From Dyella choica (GTDB taxonomy: Bacteria; Pseudomonadota; Gammaproteobacteria; Xanthomonadales; Rhodanobacteraceae), in assembly GCF_003977665.1 (NCBI RefSeq), contig NZ_RYYV01000006.1, positions 186,001-250,000 on the forward strand: a stretch of 64,000 bases of DNA. The letters are read 5' to 3'. How positions within the stretch are numbered: position 1 is the first letter of the stretch; each line of letters begins with the position of its first letter. The translations under genes and the position numbers were made by a program. Shown here piece after piece: positions 59,094 through 64,000 of this stretch. The notes below the pieces were generated by a model. The model saw only the letters and a list, made by a program, of their open reading frames with translations, was not told the DNA's origin and made no database searches.

Positions 59094-59510
59094 ATGCGCT
59101 ACACACAGCTGTTCGATCGCTACAGGGACGTTCTGCTACTGGTCGCCCGCATCCTGCTGGTCACTCTGTTCGTGCTGTTCGGCTGGGACAAATTCCTGAA
59201 CTTCTCCGGCACGACCTCATACATGGAATCGGTAGGGCTGCCGTTTGCCACGCTTGCCGCAGCCAGTGCGTTGATCATGGAGCTGGTGGTGGGGGTGGCC
59301 ATCGTGCTCGGCTACTACACGCGGCCACTGGCCCTGCTGCTTGCCCTGTACACCTTGATCACCGCCCTGATCGGCCACCGGTTCTGGGTGCTGACAGGCG
59401 GCCTGCGGCTGGACACGATGATCCATTTCTACAAGAACCTGAGCATCGCCGGCGGATTGCTGCTGCTGTGCCTGTCCGGGCCGGGCAAGTTTTCGATGGA
59501 CAAGCGTTAG
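59094..59510 (+). CDS. DoxX family membrane protein
   Basis: A 138-residue protein with four membrane spans (about 15-33, 54-75, 80-98, 110-128). The DoxX core LLVARILLVTLFVLFGWDKF, GLPFATLAAASALIMELVVG and LIGHRFWVL is clear. Such proteins are linked to redox and envelope stress but lack a fixed activity. AGGAGA lies six bases before the ATG at 59094; an ATG two codons earlier overlaps the RBS. It is followed after 127 bases by an amino-acid permease. Confidence 0.85.
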   Translation: MRYTQLFDRYRDVLLLVARILLVTLFVLFGWDKFLNFSGTTSYMESVGLPFATLAAASALIMELVVGVAIVLGYYTRPLALLLALYTLITALIGHRFWVLTGGLRLDTMIHFYKNLSIAGGLLLLCLSGPGKFSMDKR

Positions 59511-59637
59511 GCCTCGTCGCGGGCGTCTCTCTGGGGTTGCACCGCAACAAGACAAACGTCGTCGGATAGCCCTTCCGGCAGCCGTACCGCCCGTCCGCTT
59601 TCGCTATGATCGGCGCTTTCGTCTGGGAGAGTCGCCG

Positions 59638-61179
59638 ATGAGTGTCCTGAGCAGGATGCTGCGCCACAAGTCCGTCGAACAATTGCAGGCCGAAGCAGGA
59701 CGGCGTGGCGATTTCCGCCGCGTGCTGGGTTTGTGGCAGCTCACCGCCATCGGCATCGGTGGCATCATCGGCGTCGGCATCTTCGTTCTGGCCGGGCAGC
59801 AGGCGGCAGCGAACGCAGGGCCCGCCGTGGCCCTGAGCTTCATCATCGCGGGCATCGGCAGCGCGTGTGCGGCGTTGTGCTACGCCGAGTTCGCCGGGCT
59901 GATTCCGGTTACCGGCAGCGCCTATACCTACGGCTATGCCGTGCTCGGCGAATTCGTCGCCTGGATCATCGGCTGGGATCTGTTGCTGGAGTACGCGCTG
60001 GTCGTGGCGGTCGTGGCGATCGGCTGGTCCGGCTATGTCCAGGTGCTGCTTGGCTCGGCGGGCATCCACTTGCCGGTATGGGCGCAGCAGAGCATGAGTG
60101 CGCAGACCATGGAGTACTACCTGCAGCAGCTACTGGGCGCGCACGGCGCGCAGGCCATCGCCGGGCCAAGCGATGGACACCGCTTCAATGTGGTTGCCGC
60201 AGGTGTATCGCTGTTGGTGGCGGCGCTGCTGACGATTCGCACGGAGTGGGGGGCGCGTTTCAACACGTTAGTGGTGACGATCAAGGTGATTGGCGTACTG
60301 CTGGTCGTGCTGGTTGGTGCCTTCTATGTGCACGCGGTGAACTGGCAGCCGTTCATTCCCGCTCGCATCGTCGATGCACAGGGCGTGGCGCATTTCGGTT
60401 GGGCCGGCGTATTGACGGGTGCGAGCGTGGTGTTCTTCGCAGTATTCGGCTACGACACGCTGACCACGGCGGCGGAGGAAGCGAAATTCCCGCAGCGCGA
60501 CCTGCCACGCGCGGTACTGCTGTCGCTGGCGGTGGCGATGGTGCTCTACATAGCGGTATCGCTGGTGCTTACCGGTGTCACGCATTACAGCCATCTGGGT
60601 GGTGATGCCTCCGTATCGCAAGCGTTCGAATCGATCGGCCTGCACTGGTTGAGCGTGACGATCGCCGTGGCCGCGGTGATCGGTGTTACCAGCGTGCTGT
60701 TCGCTTTCATGCTGGGTGCCGCGCGCATCTGGTTTGCGCTGGCGCGCGACGGCCTGTTGCCGACCTGGTTCGCGCATATCCACCCGCGTTTTGGCACGCC
60801 GGCGCGGCCGACGGTGATCCTCGGCGCGTTCACCGCGTTGGTGGCCGGCTTGCTGCCGATCGGCGAAGTGGCCGAACTGGTGAACATCGGCACGCTCAGC
60901 GCCTTCATCATCATCTGCACAGCGGTGCTGGTGCTGCGCATTCGCAAGCCGCAGGTGCCGCGCAGCTTCCGCGCGCCGGTGCTGGCGCTGGTCTCGCCGC
61001 TGGGCGTACTGTTTTCGCTGCTGCTGATTTTCGGCGTGCCGTGGCCAGGCGCTGTGGGCTGGCAGCGCATCGGCGGCCTGCCGGGGATCACCTTCGAGCG
61101 TTTCATCCTCTGGATGGCGCTGGGTTGCTTAATCTACTTCGGCTACGGTATGCGGCACAGCCGGGTGGAGCAGAAGTAG
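59638..61179 (+). CDS. APC-family amino-acid permease (cationic amino-acid transporter type)
   Basis: A 513-residue, 12-span transporter of the APC superfamily. Hallmarks: LTAIGIGGIIGVGIFVLAGQ (span 1), GSACAALCYAEFAGLIPVTG, SAYTYGYAVLGEFVAWIIGW, FFAVFGYDTLTTAAEEAKFP, MLGAARIWFALARDGLLPTW and GTPARPTVILGAFTALVAGL. It most resembles the CAT/YfnA branch, which carries arginine, lysine or branched-chain amino acids with protons. The ATG follows GGGAGAG. It is monocistronic as far as seen. Confidence 0.9.
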   Translation: MSVLSRMLRHKSVEQLQAEAGRRGDFRRVLGLWQLTAIGIGGIIGVGIFVLAGQQAAANAGPAVALSFIIAGIGSACAALCYAEFAGLIPVTGSAYTYGYAVLGEFVAWIIGWDLLLEYALVVAVVAIGWSGYVQVLLGSAGIHLPVWAQQSMSAQTMEYYLQQLLGAHGAQAIAGPSDGHRFNVVAAGVSLLVAALLTIRTEWGARFNTLVVTIKVIGVLLVVLVGAFYVHAVNWQPFIPARIVDAQGVAHFGWAGVLTGASVVFFAVFGYDTLTTAAEEAKFPQRDLPRAVLLSLAVAMVLYIAVSLVLTGVTHYSHLGGDASVSQAFESIGLHWLSVTIAVAAVIGVTSVLFAFMLGAARIWFALARDGLLPTWFAHIHPRFGTPARPTVILGAFTALVAGLLPIGEVAELVNIGTLSAFIIICTAVLVLRIRKPQVPRSFRAPVLALVSPLGVLFSLLLIFGVPWPGAVGWQRIGGLPGITFERFILWMALGCLIYFGYGMRHSRVEQK

Positions 61180-61447
61180 GTACAGCGCGCCGCAACAGCC
61201 AATAACTGCACTGCGGCATCAACTTCGTTAGCCATTCCGGCGAGGATCGGAATGGCCGACCGAAGATTTAGGCAAACCGTGGGTATCGCACGCGTAAAAT
61301 GCGCAACAACGTGACCTCTGGCAGGGGATGTCGCGCAGGGTCTTCGCTCTACCATCGCCGGCAATCCGTCCCATCGAGGCGGTGATCGTGCTGCTCTTGC
61401 GTCCTTGCCAGTCACGGGCCAGGGCAGCGCCTTGCCGGAGTTGTCGA

Positions 61448-63385
61448 GTGAAGTCCAAAGCCCTGCGTTTGAGCCTGATCGCCGCCGCCGTCGCGGCAGC
61501 TTGTTGCTTGTCGACCATCGCCGCCGCACAAGCGGAGTTTTCCGGCAACGTGCCGGCACCGGTCGATCAGCCTTACTCGGGCATGCTGACGGTCAACGTC
61601 GATCTCACTGATGCCGGCAAGCGCATTTTCCGCGCGCACGAAACCGTCCCGGTGCAGGCGGGAGCGCTCACGCTGTTGTATCCGAAGTGGATTCCCGGTG
61701 AGCACGCGCCGTCCGGACCGGTGGCGAACGTATCGGGCTTGATCATTCGCGCCAATGGCAAGCAGCTGCCGTGGCGCCGCGACCTGCGCGACATGTACGC
61801 GATCCATGTCGACGTGCCGCAGGACGCGAGCCAGCTCGATCTCGACTTCCAGTTCCTGTCGCCGGGCGAAGGCGAGGGCAGCAATTTCGGCGCCAGCGTT
61901 TCGACCTCGCCTGATCTGGTGGACATGGAATTCAACCAGGTCGCGTTCTATCCGGCGGGCTACTACACGCGGCAGATCCAGATCCAGCCAAGCGTGCAGC
62001 TGCCGCAAGGCTGGAAGTTCGGCTCCGCCCTGGCCGTGGACAGCCAATCGGGCAACACCATTCGCTTCAAGCCGCTGAGCTTCAACAACTTCGTCGACTC
62101 GCCCCTGATCGCCGGCGCGAACTTCAACCGCGTCGACCTTAGCCCCAAGGGCAGTGCTCCGGTGTACTTGAACGTGGTGGGCGATGAAGCGAAGGATGTG
62201 AAGCTCACCGACAAGCAGCTGGAGCAACAGCGCAACGTGGTGACGCAGACCAATCTGCTGTTCGGTGCGCACCACTACGATCATTACGACTTCCTGCTCA
62301 CCCTGTCGGACCATACCGGACACTTTGGGCTGGAGCACCACCAGTCCAGCGACGATCGTCTGCCGGCCAATTTCTTCACCGACGAGGACATGCACCGGGT
62401 AACCGCCAGCCTGATGCCGCATGAATTCGTGCATTCCTGGAACGGCAAGTTCCGCCGTCCGGCGGATCTGTGGACGCCCAACTTCAACCAGCCGATGCAG
62501 GATGATCTGCTGTGGGTGTACGAGGGCCTCACCGATTACTGGTGCGGCATCCTCACCGCCCGCGCCGGCCTGTGGACGCCGGAACAGTATCGCGATTCGA
62601 TCGCCAGCATCGCCGGCGAAATGAGCTATCGCACCGGTCGTGCGTGGCGCCCGCTGCAAGACACCGCCGATGCCGCGCCGCTCACCTATTACGGTTCGGA
62701 AAGCTGGATCAACCGGATCCGTGATACTGATTTCTATCCCGAAGGCCAGCTGCTGTGGCTCGATGTCGATACGAAACTGCGCGAACTGAGCAACGGCAAG
62801 CGTTCGCTGGATGATTTCGCGCACGCCTTCTATGGCATGGACAACGGCAGCTATGTCACCAAGACATACGCCTTCGACGACGTGATCAACACGCTCAACC
62901 AGGTGCAGCCGTTCGACTGGGCGAAATTCCTGCGCGATCGCCTGGACTACACCGGGACGGAACTCCCCGAGCACGGCATCGAGCGTGGCGGCTGGAAGCT
63001 GGTGTTCAATGACACGCCCAACGCCGAGGAGAAGGTGTGGGAAGGTATTCGCCACGGCGCGAGCCTGGCGTATTCGCTCGGCCTGGCCGTCAGCCAGAAA
63101 GGCCGCATCGGAGACGTGCAGTGGAACGGGCCGGCATTCAAGGCCGGCCTGGTGCCGAACCAGACCATCGTCGCGGTCAATGGCCGCGACTTCTCCACCG
63201 ATGCGCTGAAGGATGCGGTCACGGCCGCCAAGACTTCGCAGGCGCCAATCGAGCTGCTGGTGAAGAACGTGGACGTGTACAGCACCGTGAAAGTGGATTA
63301 CCACGAAGGCTTGCGCTACCCGCACCTGGTGCGGGCGGATGGCAAGGATTTGATCGGGGCGATCGTGGCGCCGCGCAACAAATAA
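61448..63385 (+). CDS. M61-family metallopeptidase (glycyl aminopeptidase type)
   Basis: A 645-residue secreted zinc peptidase. Signal peptide LRLSLIAAAVAAACCLSTIA; N-terminal beta domain (about 30-200) with YPKWIPGEHAPSGPVANVSG. The catalytic region shows the HExxH motif H325-E-F-V-H (SLMPHEFVHSWNGKFRRP) and WVYEGLTDYWCG with the third zinc ligand. A C-terminal PDZ domain (about 550-630, GPAFKAGLVPNQTIVAVNGR) follows. The family removes N-terminal Gly and Ala from peptides. I chose the GTG at 61448, with GGAG seven bases before it and the signal peptide right after; the earlier frame has no RBS. Confidence 0.9.
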   Translation: MKSKALRLSLIAAAVAAACCLSTIAAAQAEFSGNVPAPVDQPYSGMLTVNVDLTDAGKRIFRAHETVPVQAGALTLLYPKWIPGEHAPSGPVANVSGLIIRANGKQLPWRRDLRDMYAIHVDVPQDASQLDLDFQFLSPGEGEGSNFGASVSTSPDLVDMEFNQVAFYPAGYYTRQIQIQPSVQLPQGWKFGSALAVDSQSGNTIRFKPLSFNNFVDSPLIAGANFNRVDLSPKGSAPVYLNVVGDEAKDVKLTDKQLEQQRNVVTQTNLLFGAHHYDHYDFLLTLSDHTGHFGLEHHQSSDDRLPANFFTDEDMHRVTASLMPHEFVHSWNGKFRRPADLWTPNFNQPMQDDLLWVYEGLTDYWCGILTARAGLWTPEQYRDSIASIAGEMSYRTGRAWRPLQDTADAAPLTYYGSESWINRIRDTDFYPEGQLLWLDVDTKLRELSNGKRSLDDFAHAFYGMDNGSYVTKTYAFDDVINTLNQVQPFDWAKFLRDRLDYTGTELPEHGIERGGWKLVFNDTPNAEEKVWEGIRHGASLAYSLGLAVSQKGRIGDVQWNGPAFKAGLVPNQTIVAVNGRDFSTDALKDAVTAAKTSQAPIELLVKNVDVYSTVKVDYHEGLRYPHLVRADGKDLIGAIVAPRNK

Positions 63386-63401
63386 CGCGGCAAGCGGCTT
63401 T

Positions 63402-63473
63402 GTAGGCTGGGATGACAATCCCAGCTTGCCATGTATGCGGCCCCGCGATGCTGGGATTGTCATCCCAGCCTAC
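63402..63473. repeat. GTAG-type REP doublet
   Basis: GTAGGCTGGGATGACAATCC on the left and GGGATTGTCATCCCAGCCTAC on the right, both arms intact, 16 bases after the M61 peptidase stop. Confidence 0.95.
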
Positions 63474-63544
63474 GTGTTGGCCACCCATCAAGCCCTGTCC
63501 ATCCCTGCCGATAAGCTGTCCCATGGGGACCAGCTAGGCCGGAT

Positions 63545-64000
63545 ATGAGTGGATTCTGGAAGCGACTGTTTGCAGGCGAAGCACCGCCACCGAAAGAGCG
63601 GGCTCGTTTCGGCGTGGTGCTGCCGTGGCCGGAGGAATGCGCGCCCCAGGAGCCGGTCCCGGCGCTGAGCAGTGCGGACATCCAGGACTGGTTCTACCGC
63701 CTGGTGCTGGGCATGCCCAGTTCCGAAACGGATCAGCTGCGGCTGCAGGAGCAGGTGATGTTGCGGCGACTGGACGAGTTGTGCGGCGGCGATCGCTTCG
63801 ATATCTCCACCTTGCCGCGCCTGCCGGAGGTGTTGCCGCAGCTGTTGCGCCTGCTCAAAAGCGAGCACTCCGACGGCACCAAGGTGGCCCGGCTGATCGG
63901 CCGCGACCCGGTACTGGTCGGCGAGGTGATGCGGGTGAGCCGCAGTGCGCATTATCGGACCGCGCGCACGATCTCCAGCTTGCAGCACGCAGTCGTGTTG
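63545..64000 (+). CDS. HDOD-domain protein, N-terminus (partial, runs off window)
   Basis: 152 codons from the ATG to the window end. Residues about 1-90 are a lead segment (MSGFWKRLFAGEAPPPKERA, then SADIQDWFYRLVLGMPSSET). From about 88 the HDOD pattern begins: ISTLPRLPEVLPQLLRLLKS, KVARLIGRDPVLVGEVMRVS and RSAHYRTARTISSLQHAVVL. HDOD domains are found in signalling proteins with c-di-GMP or phosphorelay links. The C-terminal part lies outside the window, so other domains are unknown. Confidence 0.8.
   Translation, partial: MSGFWKRLFAGEAPPPKERARFGVVLPWPEECAPQEPVPALSSADIQDWFYRLVLGMPSSETDQLRLQEQVMLRRLDELCGGDRFDISTLPRLPEVLPQLLRLLKSEHSDGTKVARLIGRDPVLVGEVMRVSRSAHYRTARTISSLQHAVVL

Noticed and set aside
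1-64000. CRISPR arrays, tRNA and rRNA genes, phage genes, attachment sites, replication origin
   Set aside because: No regularly spaced direct repeats, cloverleaf-like sequences, rRNA stretches or phage structural genes were recognised; the repeats present are dispersed palindromes.

Overview
The window is GC-rich bacterial chromosome with dense operons, four TonB-dependent receptors, an N-acetylglucosamine (nag) cluster of the xanthomonad type, a thrL-hom-thrB-thrC operon and a family of GTAG-type palindromic repeats. This points to a gammaproteobacterium of the Xanthomonadales, most like the Rhodanobacteraceae (Dyella/Rhodanobacter/Luteibacter type). The placement rests on gene content and style; no database was searched.

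Layout. 1-2.5 kb: ubiquinone accessory genes (ubiB end, ubiJ), trmL, two tandem tiny membrane proteins and a lipoprotein. 2.6-5.7 kb: a two-component patch with a decayed double-receiver remnant, an RcsB/NarL-type regulator, a fused receiver-receiver-LuxR protein whose first receiver has lost its phospho-aspartate, and an orphan HPt protein. 6-16.4 kb: a LacI regulator, a DUF5690 membrane protein, and a complete C-P lyase core phnGHIJKLM divergent from phnF, a DUF1045 gene and phnN. No phnP and no phnCDE transporter are present. 16.7-21.4 kb: a TonB receptor, a strong terminator and a TPR-sulfotransferase. 21.5-25.2 kb: thrC, thrB and hom behind a 51-residue Thr/Ile-rich leader peptide.

25.3-29 kb is an accessory patch: a frameshifted hydrolase, an IS1595-type transposase tail, two tandem lower-GC secreted paralogues of unknown function and a small doubtful ORF. 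29-33.9 kb: cpdB, an LtaS-like sulfatase-fold membrane enzyme and a JmjC/cupin protein. 34-45.6 kb: the nag cluster (nagA, SIS-type nagB-II, a LacI regulator and nagP leftwards; glucokinase, a TonB receptor and a GH20 hexosaminidase rightwards), with matching palindromes in the divergent gap. 45.8-51.1 kb: a Mig-14-like protein, two tandem EXORDIUM/PHI-1-like secreted proteins with an HEYAE motif, and a secreted papain-like protease with its partner. 51.7-64 kb: two TonB receptors, a YhhN plus AGMO-like pair (possible ether-lipid catabolism), DoxX, an amino-acid permease, an M61 peptidase and the start of an HDOD protein.

How the genes work together. The phn locus should convert alkylphosphonates to phosphate and PRPP; the missing cyclic phosphodiesterase step could be filled by the DUF1045 2H-type protein. 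The nag locus forms a chain from outer-membrane uptake and hexosaminidase cleavage, through inner-membrane transport and phosphorylation, to deacetylation and deamination. The outer GTAG of the dispersed repeats supplies the stop codon of two genes. No tRNA, rRNA, CRISPR array, intact transposase or prophage was recognised.
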